From the NCBI RefSeq assembly GCF_048593165.1, contig NZ_CP184271.1: a stretch of 64,000 bases of DNA. One strand, written 5' to 3'. The translations under genes and the position numbers were made by a program. The notes beneath the pieces are model-generated. The model did no database searches and was not told where the DNA came from. It saw nothing but the letters and a program-made list of their open reading frames with translations. Numbering within the stretch: the first letter of the stretch is position 1; every line of letters begins with the position of its first letter. This document shows, one piece after another, positions 44,601-53,709 of this stretch. The stretch comes from Pectobacterium sp013449375 (GTDB taxonomy: Bacteria; Pseudomonadota; Gammaproteobacteria; Enterobacterales; Enterobacteriaceae).

Positions 44601-44918
44601 ATGGCTGAGTGGAACGGCGAGTATGTCAGCCCTTACGCTGAACACGGTAAAAAAAGCGAGCAAGTCAAGAAGATAACAGTATCTATCCCGCTGAAAGTAT
44701 TGAAGATACTGACTGACGAACGCACGCGTCGTCAGGTGAACAATCTGCGCCATGCCACCAACAGCGAGCTGCTGTGTGAGGCGTTCCTGCACGCGTTCAC
44801 GGGCCAACCGTTGCCGAACGACGAAGACCTGCGTAAAGAACGCGGTGATGAAATTCCTGAAGCTGCGAAAGTCATCATGCGTGAAATGGGTATCGACCCA
44901 GATACGTGGGAATACTGA
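44601..44918 (+). CDS. metJ: Methionine regulon repressor MetJ
   Basis: A 105-residue ribbon-helix-helix repressor using S-adenosylmethionine as corepressor. It has the beta-ribbon KKITVSIPLKVLKILTDER (22-40) that reads the met boxes, and helices through NNLRHATNSELLCEAFLHAFTGQPLP. The length equals E. coli MetJ. It is divergent from metB and likely acts on both met box arrays in this window. Confidence 0.97.
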   Translation: MAEWNGEYVSPYAEHGKKSEQVKKITVSIPLKVLKILTDERTRRQVNNLRHATNSELLCEAFLHAFTGQPLPNDEDLRKERGDEIPEAAKVIMREMGIDPDTWEY

Positions 44919-44946
44919 TCGCGTTTGCACTATCGATTTTCTTGCT

Positions 44947-44973
44947 AACCCCGCCTCCCCCTGCGGGGTTTTG
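44947..44973 (+). terminator. Intrinsic terminator of metJ
   Basis: AACCCCGC pairs with GCGGGGTT, followed by TTTT and G, 28 bp after the metJ stop. Confidence 0.85.
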
Positions 44974-45062
44974 CTATGCAGAGAGTCCCGCTCAACACAT
45001 CACTCCTCATTAACCTGAATCTCCGCCGTTCGCGCTTCCACTCCAAAATATTGCCAGCTGGG

Positions 45063-45417
45063 GTTATCGTTATCGTAGTAAAGGGCTGCGGGGTGCAGGG
45101 ATGGATAGCAGGACGTTAATAGCAGAAATCAAGGCCTTACCGGACATATCGAACTGCTGATAGAGATGGGTCAGGATATTCCCTCCGTGTCGTCAGTAGG
45201 CCAGTTGGCAAAAAGCGCAGAATACGCTGGGTATACGTGGGCGATTGTTGATATCGATGTGACGCGTTTAATGGGCGGTTCAGAAAAAATTAACGTCACG
45301 CTGCCTAAATCGCTGATTAACAGAATTGATCGTTGTGTGGCGAGTAATCCAGAATTTAAAAGTCGTTCGGGTTTTCTCGCACAGGCGACATTAGAGCGAA
45401 TCTCGTCTTCTCGGTGA
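45063..45417 (+). pseudogene. HicB-like antitoxin remnant
   Basis: The frame 45166-45417 encodes the C-terminal part of a HicB antitoxin: GQDIPS, GYTWAIVDIDVTRLMG, then the ribbon-helix-helix EKINVTLPKSLINRIDRCV and SRSGFLAQATLERI. In-frame codons just upstream (GHIELLIEM) continue the match but then hit a stop, and a shifted frame from about 45063 still recalls the start of the family (GVIVIVVKGC against GVTVPDLPGC). A full HicB has about 130 residues. No HicA toxin is visible nearby, so this is an orphan, decayed antitoxin. The truncated DNA-binding piece might still be made. Confidence 0.7.
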
Positions 45418-45453
45418 ACAATTTCTCGATGAACAATTTCTTGATGAACAATG
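45413..45453 (+). repeat. 15-bp tandem repeat at the hicB-like 3' end
   Basis: GGTGAACAATTTCTC, GATGAACAATTTCTT and GATGAACAATG follow each other. The first unit contains the stop codon of the HicB-like frame. Slipped-strand duplication is the simplest origin. Confidence 0.7.
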
Positions 45454-45471
45454 CTGGCACGCCAGAAACAA

Positions 45472-45495
45472 CAAAGGCACCTGTCGGTGCCTTTG
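45472..45495 (-). terminator. Intrinsic terminator of rpmE
   Basis: CAAAGGCACC and GGTGCCTTTG pair around TGTC, about 50 bp after the rpmE stop. On the minus strand the second arm ends in TTTGTTGTTTC. Confidence 0.8.
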
Positions 45496-45543
45496 TCGAA
45501 AGTTACTATGCCAAAAAGGACGATGTCCGTTGGCCAGTAAAAC

Positions 45544-45759
45544 TTATTTTTTGCTGCCTGGAACGGAGAAACGCTTGTTGAAGCGCTCAACACGGCCACC
45601 AGTATCAACAACACGTTGCTTACCGGTGTAGAACGGGTGGCAGGCGCCACAAACGTCCAGGTTCAGGTCATGACCCACAGTAGAATGGGTTTTGATCACA
45701 TTACCGCAAGAGCAAGTCGCAGTAATTTCAACGTAATTCGGGTGAATACCTTTTTTCAT
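45544..45759 (-). CDS. rpmE: 50S ribosomal protein L31
   Basis: A 71-residue ribosomal protein that bridges the subunits. The zinc-binding cysteines are present (CSC at 16 and 18, CGAC at 37 and 40), so this is the zinc-containing C+ form. It starts MKKGIHPNYVEITATCSCGN with GAGG seven bases upstream. It is divergent from priA, as in E. coli. Confidence 0.97.
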   Translation of the reverse strand: MKKGIHPNYVEITATCSCGNVIKTHSTVGHDLNLDVCGACHPFYTGKQRVVDTGGRVERFNKRFSVPGSKK

Positions 45760-46032
45760 GGGGAAACCTCAGTTAAGGCCGTGTCGCTATCCAGCCCTGT
45801 TCCGCCAGACACCACACGAAAGTTGTATAAGTAAGTTTCATTATGCAAACGGCACAATGGCGGCGGATCATACAGAATCCGCTACCCTGATGCAATCGCA
45901 TCCACACATTATCCCTCGCAGCATGTACACTAGCGCCTTGCGTTATTTTCACCCTGCGTCGCGCATGATACAGACCGCTCGGCTGTGTCATTGATCGCCG
46001 CGCCAATCTACGTCGACTATCACGGAGAAGTT

Positions 46033-48231
46033 ATGTCTGTCGCTCAGGTCGCTTTGCCCGTGCCATTGGCACGTACATTCGATTATTTGCTACCCGCGGG
46101 AGGTATCACTCCGCAGGTTGGCGCGCGCGTCAGCGTCTCCTTTGGTAACCGTAAAGCGATCGGCATTATTACCGCGCTGAGCGACACCAGCGAACTTCCG
46201 CTTGAGCAATTAAAACCTGTGCATGACGTGCTGGACGAGCAGCCGCTGTTCCCCCCCAGCCTGTGGCGCATTTTGCTGTGGGCCGTTGAGTATTATCACT
46301 ATCCGATTGGCGAAGTGCTGTTCCACGCGTTGCCGATCCTCCTGCGTCAGGGAAAACCCGCACACCGCGCCCCACTCTGGCAGTGGTTTGCCACCGAACA
46401 AGGCCGAGCGACGCCGCTCAGCACGCTCAAACGCGCCATGAAGCAGCAGCAGGCGCTGGCCGCCTTACTTCAGTCGCCAATTTATCGCCATCAAGTGAAC
46501 GAAATCGGGCTGACGGAAACGGTATTACAGGCACTGCGCAGCAAAGGGCTGTGCGAATTGCAGGCCGCCGAGCAAACGCTCCATGACTGGCGTCAAAGCT
46601 TTAGTCTGGCAACTGACCGGCTGCGTCTGAACACCGAACAGGCTACCGCCGTTGGCGCTATTCGTAGCGAAGATAATCACTTTGCCGCTTGGTTGCTTGC
46701 GGGTATCACAGGTTCAGGCAAAACCGAAGTCTATCTCAGTGTGTTGGAAAACGTACTGACACAGGGCAAGCAAGCGCTGGTGTTAGTACCGGAAATTGGC
46801 CTGACGCCGCAAACTATCGCCCGCTTCCGCGAACGCTTTAACGCGCCGGTGGATGTCCTGCACTCGGCACTCAACGACAGCGAACGCCTTGCCGTCTGGC
46901 TACGCGCCCGCAGCGGCGAGGCTGCCATCGTCATCGGGACACGATCGGCACTATTTACCCCCTTTGCCCGTTTGGGGCTGATCGTGATTGATGAAGAACA
47001 CGACAGCTCCTATAAACAACAGGAAGGCTGGCGTTATCACGCTCGCGACTTGGCAGTGTTCCGTGCCAAAGAAGAAGACATTCCTATCGTCATGGGAACG
47101 GCGACGCCCGCGCTGGAAACGCTGTATAACGTCCAGATCGGCAAGTATCGACGCTTGAATCTGACCAAAAGAGCGGGCAATGCCGCATTGGCCAAACAGC
47201 ACGTTATCGATCTGAAAGGACTGCCCTTGACGGCGGGATTATCCCAGCCGCTGATTACCCGCATTCGCCACCATCTGACAAACGATAATCAGGTCATTTT
47301 GTTCCTTAATCGGCGCGGGTTCGCTCCCGTAGTGATGTGCCACGAATGCGGCTGGATTGCCGAATGTCAGCGCTGCGATCACTACTATACCTACCACCAG
47401 CATCAGAAAATGTTGCGCTGCCACCACTGCGACAGCCAGCGTCCGGTGCAACAACAGTGCCCCAGTTGCGGTTCAACGAATATAGTACCCGTCGGTCTGG
47501 GCACCGAGCAGTTGGAGCAAAGCCTTGCCCCGCTATTTCCCGATGTTCCGATCACCCGCATCGATCGTGATACCACCAGCCGTAAAGGCGCACTCGAGCA
47601 GCAGCTCTCGCAGGTCAGGCAAGGTGGCGCACGTCTTCTCATCGGCACACAAATGTTGGCGAAAGGCCATCACTTCCCAGACGTAACGCTGGTTGCCCTG
47701 CTGGACGTGGACGGTTCGCTGTTTTCTGCCGACTTCCGCGCCGCAGAACGTTTTGCCCAGCTCTATACTCAAGTGGCGGGTCGTGCGGGGCGTGCAGGCA
47801 AGGCGGGCGAAGTGGCGTTACAAACGCATCACCCTGATCACCCGCTATTACAAACGCTGCTACAACAGGGCTACGATGCCTTTGCCAGTCAGGCACTTAC
47901 CGAGCGGAAAAGCGTTTTTCTGCCGCCGTTTACCAGCCATATCCTCTTCCGCGCTGACGATCACGATAATCAGCAGGCCGCGTTATTCCTCCAGCAGTTG
48001 CGTAATTTACTGGAAGCGAGCCCGCTGCGGGATGAATCACTCTGGCTATTGGGCCCCGTCCCTGCTTTACAGCCAAAACGTGCGGGGCGCTTCCGCTGGC
48101 AGCTCTTGCTACAGCACCCTTCCCGAGCGCGATTACAAAAACTGGTCAGAACTTCAATGGCGCTGATCGGCACGCTGCCGCAGGCACGCAAAGTGAAATG
48201 GATGCTGGATGTCGACCCCACGGACGGTTAG
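46033..48231 (+). CDS. priA: Primosomal protein N', replication-restart helicase
   Basis: A 732-residue 3'-5' helicase that recognises stalled forks and reloads DnaB. Walker A is GITGSGKTEVYLSVLEN near 230, the DEAH-type box is VIDEEHDSSYKQQEGWRYHARDLA, and eight zinc-binding cysteines occur in CHECGWIAECQRCD, CHHCD and CPSCG. The ATG at 46033 after ACGGAGAAGTT gives exactly the E. coli length; the GTG at 45985 adds 16 unlike residues. It ends DVDPTDG. Confidence 0.97.
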   Translation: MSVAQVALPVPLARTFDYLLPAGGITPQVGARVSVSFGNRKAIGIITALSDTSELPLEQLKPVHDVLDEQPLFPPSLWRILLWAVEYYHYPIGEVLFHALPILLRQGKPAHRAPLWQWFATEQGRATPLSTLKRAMKQQQALAALLQSPIYRHQVNEIGLTETVLQALRSKGLCELQAAEQTLHDWRQSFSLATDRLRLNTEQATAVGAIRSEDNHFAAWLLAGITGSGKTEVYLSVLENVLTQGKQALVLVPEIGLTPQTIARFRERFNAPVDVLHSALNDSERLAVWLRARSGEAAIVIGTRSALFTPFARLGLIVIDEEHDSSYKQQEGWRYHARDLAVFRAKEEDIPIVMGTATPALETLYNVQIGKYRRLNLTKRAGNAALAKQHVIDLKGLPLTAGLSQPLITRIRHHLTNDNQVILFLNRRGFAPVVMCHECGWIAECQRCDHYYTYHQHQKMLRCHHCDSQRPVQQQCPSCGSTNIVPVGLGTEQLEQSLAPLFPDVPITRIDRDTTSRKGALEQQLSQVRQGGARLLIGTQMLAKGHHFPDVTLVALLDVDGSLFSADFRAAERFAQLYTQVAGRAGRAGKAGEVALQTHHPDHPLLQTLLQQGYDAFASQALTERKSVFLPPFTSHILFRADDHDNQQAALFLQQLRNLLEASPLRDESLWLLGPVPALQPKRAGRFRWQLLLQHPSRARLQKLVRTSMALIGTLPQARKVKWMLDVDPTDG

Positions 48232-48519
48232 CGCTTCCTATTAGATCATTTTGTTTTTTGGCCGCGCTTTTTTTGCGAGCGGCGTCGAGAACACGATATT
48301 CATCACACTTTCTGTGCAAATTAAGCAACAAAACCTGCTCTCAATCTGTTATCACTGTCGGCGCAGGCAGTATGCTGAGGCTGGTCATGTACTGACATAC
48401 CGTGCCACTCAGTCGGTATACCGCGCCGAAAAGCATTACCCGTCATCATAGAGAGTCAGCAGGCAGGAGCGTTCTGCTGACAGTCAGCGCCAGTTAACGC
48501 TGACGCAAGGAGAAAAGCG

Positions 48520-49563
48520 TTGAAGCAGAAGAAAGGCGTCACCACGGCGACGATGAAAGACGTGGCGGATGAAGCAGGCGTTTCCACCGCGACCGTATCC
48601 CGAACGTTAATGAACCCAGAAAAAGTCTCTGCGACCACCCGCAGGAAGGTCGAGCAGGCCGTCATCGCCGTTGGCTATTCGCCCCACGCGCTCAACAGGA
48701 ACCTCAAGCGTAACGAGTCACGTACGATCCTGACGATAGTCCCAGATATCTGCGATCCTTATTTCTCTGAAATATTTCGCGGGATCGAGGAAACGGCAGC
48801 CGAACACGGCTATCTGGTGTTGATTGGCGACTGTGCCCACCAGCATCAGAAAGAAAAAACCTTCGTCGATCTGATTATTACCAAGCAGATCGACGGCATG
48901 CTGTTACTCGGTTCCAATCTGCCGTTTGACGCAGGGCAAGAAGAGCAGCGTAATCTGCCGCCAATGGTGATGGCGAATGAGTTTTCACCGGATCTGGCTC
49001 TGCCCACCGTGCATATCGATAACCTGACCGCCGCCTTTGAAGCCGTACATTATCTGCATCAGGCGGGTCATCAGCGCATCGCCTGTATTGCCGGCCCAGA
49101 GCACATGCACCTGAGCCAATATCGCCTACAGGGCTATATTCAGGCCCTGCGGCGCAACGGGATTCTTATCGATAATCAGTATATCTTTCGCGGTGATTTC
49201 ACCTACGAAACCGGAATGAATGGCCTGATTGCGCTGATGCAGCACCCACAGCCACCCAGCGCGATTTTCTGTCATAGCGATCTTATGGCGCTGGGCGTGC
49301 TGGCGCAGGCCAGAAAGATGGGACTGGCTATCCCGCGCGACCTTTCCGTCGTCGGTTTCGATGATATTGAACAGGCGAAATACAGTTGGCCTCCGCTGAC
49401 GTCTGTCGCCCAACCGCGTTATCAGATCGGACGCGAGGCAATGCTGTTACTCTTAGAGCAGTTGCAAGGTAACACAGTACAAAGCGGCTCCCGCCTGTTG
49501 TCCAGTGAACTGGTCATACGCGACAGCGTCGCTGCGCCGAATTACGCCCGTAACAGGCTTTAA
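48520..49563 (+). CDS. cytR: Cytidine-responsive repressor CytR
   Basis: A 347-residue LacI-family repressor of nucleoside uptake and catabolism that acts with CRP. The helix-turn-helix is ATMKDVADEAGVSTATVSRTLMNP (10-33), and the effector domain has ILTIVPDICDPYFSEIFRGIE. The start is TTG with AAGGAG seven bases before it, unusual but well placed. It lies between priA and ftsN, the E. coli position. Confidence 0.95.
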   Translation: MKQKKGVTTATMKDVADEAGVSTATVSRTLMNPEKVSATTRRKVEQAVIAVGYSPHALNRNLKRNESRTILTIVPDICDPYFSEIFRGIEETAAEHGYLVLIGDCAHQHQKEKTFVDLIITKQIDGMLLLGSNLPFDAGQEEQRNLPPMVMANEFSPDLALPTVHIDNLTAAFEAVHYLHQAGHQRIACIAGPEHMHLSQYRLQGYIQALRRNGILIDNQYIFRGDFTYETGMNGLIALMQHPQPPSAIFCHSDLMALGVLAQARKMGLAIPRDLSVVGFDDIEQAKYSWPPLTSVAQPRYQIGREAMLLLLEQLQGNTVQSGSRLLSSELVIRDSVAAPNYARNRL

Positions 49564-49652
49564 GACTTCAGGTGCTGGTCAAATATTTGAGGGTTCAGTA
49601 ACATGACTCCCTAATTATGTTAATTCCCTAATCAATTCACAGCGAAACAACC

Positions 49653-50558
49653 GTGGCACAAAAAGACTACGTGAGCCGAGGACGTTCATCAGGGACGCGT
49701 CGGAAAACGACAAATAGCCGGAAAAAAGGCAAGGCTTCAGGTGCATCAAAAACGATGATCGCACTGGCTGTTGCCGTTTTGGTCACCTTCGCGGGCGGTC
49801 TGTACTTTATCGCCCATAATAAACCCGACGAGTCCCCCGTCCTGCCGCATCAGAATGCAGGCAAAGGTAACGGGCTGCCACCTAAACCGGAAGAACGCTG
49901 GCGCTACATCAAAGAACTGGAAAACCGTCAGTTGGGCGTCACGACGCCAACGGAGCCTTCTGCGGGCGGCGAGATTCAATCGCCAGTGCAATTGACGGAT
50001 GAACAGCGCCAACTGCTGGAGCAGATGCAGTCTGATATGCGTCGTCAGCCAACGCAGCTTTCCGAGGTGCCGTATAACGACCAGACGCAGGTTCCGCGCT
50101 CTCAGGTGACGATCAAGCCGTCGACACAACCGATGCAGCAGCCGCCTGTCGTGATGACACAGCCTACCACGCGGGCACCGACTATCACGCAAACGACGCC
50201 TGTTGTTCCAAAGCAAGATATTCCAAAGCAAGAGATTCCAAAGCAAGACATTGCAAGACAGGAAACGCCAAAACAGGATGCGCCGAAGCAACAGCCGATC
50301 AAGCAGCCTGAAGCGCCAAAAGTCGAAAAAAACCAACGTTGGGCGATTCAGTGTGGTTCCTTCAAAACCCTGGATCCTGCCGAATCGGTGAGAGCGCAAC
50401 TGGCGTTTGCCGGTATCGAAAGCCGTATCACCTCCAACGGTGGCTGGAACCGCATTATGCTGGGGCCTTACAACAACCGTGCTGCTGCGGATAGCATGAT
50501 CCAACGCCTGAAGAGCGCGGGCGCATCAAACTGTATTCCTCTTGCCAGCGGGGGTTGA
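49653..50558 (+). CDS. ftsN: Cell division protein FtsN
   Basis: A 301-residue inner-membrane protein that triggers septal peptidoglycan synthesis. A basic cytoplasmic tail is followed by a membrane helix at about 35-53, PPKPEERWRYIKELENRQ (the juxtamembrane region), a Pro/Gln-rich linker, and a SPOR domain at about 228-300 (RWAIQCGSFKTLDPAESVRAQL). The linker has six near-identical pentapeptides of the type PKQDI at 186-215. The start is GTG at 49653, as in a protein beginning MAQKDYVSRG. Confidence 0.95.
   Translation: MAQKDYVSRGRSSGTRRKTTNSRKKGKASGASKTMIALAVAVLVTFAGGLYFIAHNKPDESPVLPHQNAGKGNGLPPKPEERWRYIKELENRQLGVTTPTEPSAGGEIQSPVQLTDEQRQLLEQMQSDMRRQPTQLSEVPYNDQTQVPRSQVTIKPSTQPMQQPPVVMTQPTTRAPTITQTTPVVPKQDIPKQEIPKQDIARQETPKQDAPKQQPIKQPEAPKVEKNQRWAIQCGSFKTLDPAESVRAQLAFAGIESRITSNGGWNRIMLGPYNNRAAADSMIQRLKSAGASNCIPLASGG
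50208..50293 (+). repeat. 15-bp coding tandem repeat in ftsN
   Basis: Six 15-bp units encode PKQDI, PKQEI, PKQDI, ARQET, PKQDA, PKQQP. The first three are almost identical at DNA level, so the number may vary between strains. The linker tolerates length changes. Confidence 0.75.
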
Positions 50559-50580
50559 AAAACCCCACGCCTTCCCCCAT
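50555..50580 (+). promoter_or_regulatory. Heat-shock (sigma-32) promoter of hslVU
   Basis: TTGAAA (50555-50560) and CCCCAT (50575-50580) are separated by 14 bases, followed by CTATAA. This is a near-perfect sigma-32 promoter; it overlaps the ftsN stop, as in E. coli. Confidence 0.87.
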
Positions 50581-50597
50581 CTATAACATCAATGTGC

Positions 50598-50624
50598 CCC
50601 GAATCATGCGGGGATCTTTTTCTT
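50598..50624 (+). other. Stem-loop in the hslVU 5' leader
   Basis: CCCCG-AATCATG-CGGGG is followed by ATCTTTTTCTTC. A similar stem-loop near the 5' end of hslVU mRNA is known in E. coli to affect expression. It could also work as a weak terminator for ftsN transcripts. Confidence 0.6.
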
Positions 50625-50641
50625 CAAACGGGGACTGACTC

Positions 50642-51172
50642 GTGACAACAATTGTAAGCGTACGCCGCAACGGCCAGGTGGTCATTGGCGGTGATGGACA
50701 AGCCACTCTGGGCAACACCGTGATGAAAGGCAACGTGCGTAAGGTACGCCGCCTCTACCATGACCGCGTCATCGCCGGTTTCGCAGGCGGCACGGCGGAT
50801 GCCTTCACCCTTTTTGAGCTTTTTGAACGCAAGCTGGAATTGCACCAGGGCCATCTGGTGAAAGCCGCCGTCGAGCTGGCGAAAGATTGGCGTACCGACC
50901 GTATGCTACGCAAACTAGAAGCCCTGTTGGCCGTCGCAGACGAAAATGCTTCTCTGATCATTACCGGTAATGGCGATGTCGTGCAGCCTGAAAACGATCT
51001 GATCGCTATCGGCTCCGGCGGTCCTTATGCGCAGGCCGCCGCACGCGCTTTACTGGAAAACACCGAGCTGGGTGCGCGTGATATCGTCGAAAAATCTCTG
51101 GGAATTGCGGGCGACATCTGTATCTATACCAACCAGTTCCACACGATAGAAGAATTAGCCTCCAAGGCGTAA
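50642..51172 (+). CDS. hslV: HslV peptidase subunit of the HslUV protease
   Basis: A 176-residue proteasome-like peptidase that forms a double hexamer capped by HslU. After removal of the initiator it exposes the N-terminal catalytic Thr (MTTIVSVRRNG), and GGDGQATLGNTVMKGNVRKV and the SGGPYAQAAARAL loop are present. The start is GTG at 50642. It is preceded by a sigma-32 promoter and followed by hslU after nine bases. Confidence 0.97.
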   Translation: MTTIVSVRRNGQVVIGGDGQATLGNTVMKGNVRKVRRLYHDRVIAGFAGGTADAFTLFELFERKLELHQGHLVKAAVELAKDWRTDRMLRKLEALLAVADENASLIITGNGDVVQPENDLIAIGSGGPYAQAAARALLENTELGARDIVEKSLGIAGDICIYTNQFHTIEELASKA

Positions 51173-51181
51173 GGATCAACT

Positions 51182-52513
51182 ATGTCTGAAATGACCCCGC
51201 GCGAGATAGTCAGCGAACTCGATAGCTATATCATCGGCCAGCATAAAGCAAAACGCGCCGTTTCCATCGCGCTGCGTAACCGCTGGCGCCGTATGCAGTT
51301 GGACGAAGCACTCCGTCATGAAGTGACGCCTAAAAATATTCTCATGATCGGTCCGACCGGCGTGGGTAAAACCGAAATTGCTCGCCGTCTGGCGAAACTC
51401 GCCAACGCGCCGTTCATCAAAGTGGAAGCCACCAAATTCACCGAAGTGGGCTATGTCGGTAAAGAAGTTGACTCCATCATCCGCGATCTGACGGATTCTG
51501 CGATCAAGATGGTGCGCCTTCAGTCTATCGAAAAAAACCGCTTCCGTGCGGAAGAGATGGCAGAAGACCGCATTCTGGATGTACTGATTCCACCAGCAAA
51601 AAACAACTGGGGGCAGGCGGAAAGCACACCAGAACCTTCCGCTGCACGTCAGGCATTCCGCAAGAAACTGCGTGAAGGCCAGTTGGACGACAAAGAGATC
51701 GAGATCGATCTGGCTGCCGCCCCCGTTGGCGTCGAGATCATGGCACCGCCGGGCATGGAAGAGATGACCAATCAGCTCCAGTCCATGTTCCAGAATCTGG
51801 CAGGCCAAAAGCAGAAAGCCCGCAAGATCAAAATCAAAGACGCCTTCAAACTGCTCATAGAAGAAGAAGCCGCCAAGCTGGTGAACCCGGAAGAGCTGAA
51901 ACAGCAGGCGATTGAGGCCGTTGAACAGCACGGTATCGTCTTCATTGATGAGATCGACAAGATCTGTAAGCGTGGTGAAAGCTCCGGTCCGGATGTGTCC
52001 CGTGAAGGCGTTCAGCGCGATCTGCTGCCGCTGGTTGAAGGCTGCACCGTGTCCACCAAACATGGTATGGTCAAAACCGACCACATCCTGTTTATCGCCT
52101 CCGGTGCGTTCCAGGTTGCCAGCCCGTCCGATCTGATTCCTGAATTGCAGGGACGTCTGCCGATTCGCGTGGAATTGCAGGCGCTGACGACGGAAGATTT
52201 CGAGCGCATCCTGACCGAACCGAGCGCCTCGCTGACCGAGCAGTACAAAGCGCTGATGGCGACGGAAGGTGTGGATATTTCGTTCACGGCCGATGGCATC
52301 CGCCGTATTGCCGAAGCAGCCTGGCAGGTAAACGAAAGCACCGAGAATATCGGCGCACGCCGTCTGCATACCGTGATGGAGCGTCTGATCGAAGACGTGT
52401 CTTACGACGCCAGCGAAATGAACGGTCAAAGCGTTACCATTGACGCAGATTACGTACGTAATCATCTGGATGAATTAGTAGCAGATGAAGATCTGAGTCG
52501 ATTTATCTTATAA
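51182..52513 (+). CDS. hslU: HslU ATPase subunit of the HslUV protease
   Basis: A 443-residue AAA+ unfoldase. Walker A is GPTGVGKTEIARRL near 57, an intermediate domain covers about 110-240, Walker B is IVFIDEIDKICKR near 252, and sensor motifs are SGAFQVASPSDLIPELQGRLPIR and ENIGARRL. The C-terminal LSRFIL tail inserts into HslV. It shares the heat-shock promoter before hslV and ends at a strong terminator. Confidence 0.97.
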   Translation: MSEMTPREIVSELDSYIIGQHKAKRAVSIALRNRWRRMQLDEALRHEVTPKNILMIGPTGVGKTEIARRLAKLANAPFIKVEATKFTEVGYVGKEVDSIIRDLTDSAIKMVRLQSIEKNRFRAEEMAEDRILDVLIPPAKNNWGQAESTPEPSAARQAFRKKLREGQLDDKEIEIDLAAAPVGVEIMAPPGMEEMTNQLQSMFQNLAGQKQKARKIKIKDAFKLLIEEEAAKLVNPEELKQQAIEAVEQHGIVFIDEIDKICKRGESSGPDVSREGVQRDLLPLVEGCTVSTKHGMVKTDHILFIASGAFQVASPSDLIPELQGRLPIRVELQALTTEDFERILTEPSASLTEQYKALMATEGVDISFTADGIRRIAEAAWQVNESTENIGARRLHTVMERLIEDVSYDASEMNGQSVTIDADYVRNHLDELVADEDLSRFIL

Positions 52514-52543
52514 TCCGTTTTCGCGGATCGCACGATTAACGAT

Positions 52544-52575
52544 AAAGTGGGAGGCGTTGGCCTCCCACTTTTGTT
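52544..52575 (+). terminator. Intrinsic terminator of hslVU
   Basis: A 12-bp stem, AAAGTGGGAGGC and GCCTCCCACTTT around GTTG, is followed by TGTTTC, about 30 bp after the hslU stop. Confidence 0.9.
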
Positions 52576-52658
52576 TCTGACACCGCCATCACTGACTTTT
52601 CTTGTTTATAAACGGATGATTCACGCAATTGGATCGTCAATAAAAATTGAAGCGCACC

Positions 52659-53576
52659 ATGACCTTATCAACCCATAGCAGCAAAACCAAAGCCTGGCTG
52701 GATAGTCTGCGTCCAAAAACGTTGCCACTCGCTTTCGCATCTATCGTCACTGGCTCGGCGATTGCAAGCTGGCATAGCAGCTTTAAACCAGGCGTAGCAT
52801 TACTGGCGTTGTTGACCGCCGGACTGCTGCAAATCCTTTCCAATCTGGCGAACGACTATGGGGATGCGGTAAAAGGCAGCGATACCGCGGATCGTATCGG
52901 GCCGCTGCGCGGTATCCAGACCGGTGCCATTACACTGGTGCAACTGCGTAATGCGCTGATCGTGACGGTGGTGCTCACCATTATTTCCGGCGTGAGCCTG
53001 GTGATTCTGGCGTGTGAAAAGCCGGCGGATATCTTTGGTTTCCTGATTTTAGGACTGCTGGCGATTTTCGCCGCCATCACCTACACCGTCGGTAACAAGC
53101 CCTACGGTTACATTGGGCTCGGCGATATCTCGGTGCTGATTTTTTTCGGCTGGCTCAGCGTCGCCGGGTCGTATTATCTGCAAACTGGCCACTTCGACAG
53201 TATCGTGATGCTACCTGCCACGGCCTGCGGTCTGTTGGCGACAGCGGTCTTGAACATCAATAACCTGCGTGATATCGACAACGATCGCATCAGTGGCAAG
53301 AACACGCTGGCGGTGCGCCTCGGCGCGGAAAAAGCGCGTTTCTACCACACGATGCTGCTGTTACTGGCGCCGGTTTGTCTCGGTCTGTTTGCCACGTTTT
53401 ATCTGCACAGCCTAGCGGGTTGGCTCTTTATTCTGACGCTCCCGTTGCTGATTAAGCAGGCGTGCTATGTGCTGCGTGAAACCAGCGCATTCAGCATGCG
53501 TCCGATGCTGGAAAAAACGGTGAAAGGCGCGCTGCTGACCAACATTCTGTTCGCCGTGGGTGTGATACTGAGTTAG
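52659..53576 (+). CDS. menA: 1,4-dihydroxy-2-naphthoate octaprenyltransferase
   Basis: A 305-residue inner-membrane UbiA-family prenyltransferase that makes demethylmenaquinone. The Asp-rich motifs are NLANDYGDAVKGSDTADRIG near 70 and NINNLRDIDNDRISGKNTL near 195. About eight membrane segments are apparent. The ATG at 52659 is preferred to an in-frame TTG four codons upstream. It sits between hslU and rraA, as in E. coli. Confidence 0.96.
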   Translation: MTLSTHSSKTKAWLDSLRPKTLPLAFASIVTGSAIASWHSSFKPGVALLALLTAGLLQILSNLANDYGDAVKGSDTADRIGPLRGIQTGAITLVQLRNALIVTVVLTIISGVSLVILACEKPADIFGFLILGLLAIFAAITYTVGNKPYGYIGLGDISVLIFFGWLSVAGSYYLQTGHFDSIVMLPATACGLLATAVLNINNLRDIDNDRISGKNTLAVRLGAEKARFYHTMLLLLAPVCLGLFATFYLHSLAGWLFILTLPLLIKQACYVLRETSAFSMRPMLEKTVKGALLTNILFAVGVILS

Positions 53577-53709
53577 TGCGGGTCAAGTGAGGCGGGCGAA
53601 AAGTGGTGCGTATTTACTGATGCGCATCAAGTTAACATTTGATGATTTTGCCAACAGCCGCCAGAAAGGGATATACTCATGATTCCGGCGGCAAACAGAC
53701 GTTAATCCT

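Noticed and set aside
51176..52465. 429-codon minus-strand open frame opposite hslU
   Set aside because: Shadow frame of hslU; composition is rich in His, Gln and Phe, no recognisable domain or ribosome site.
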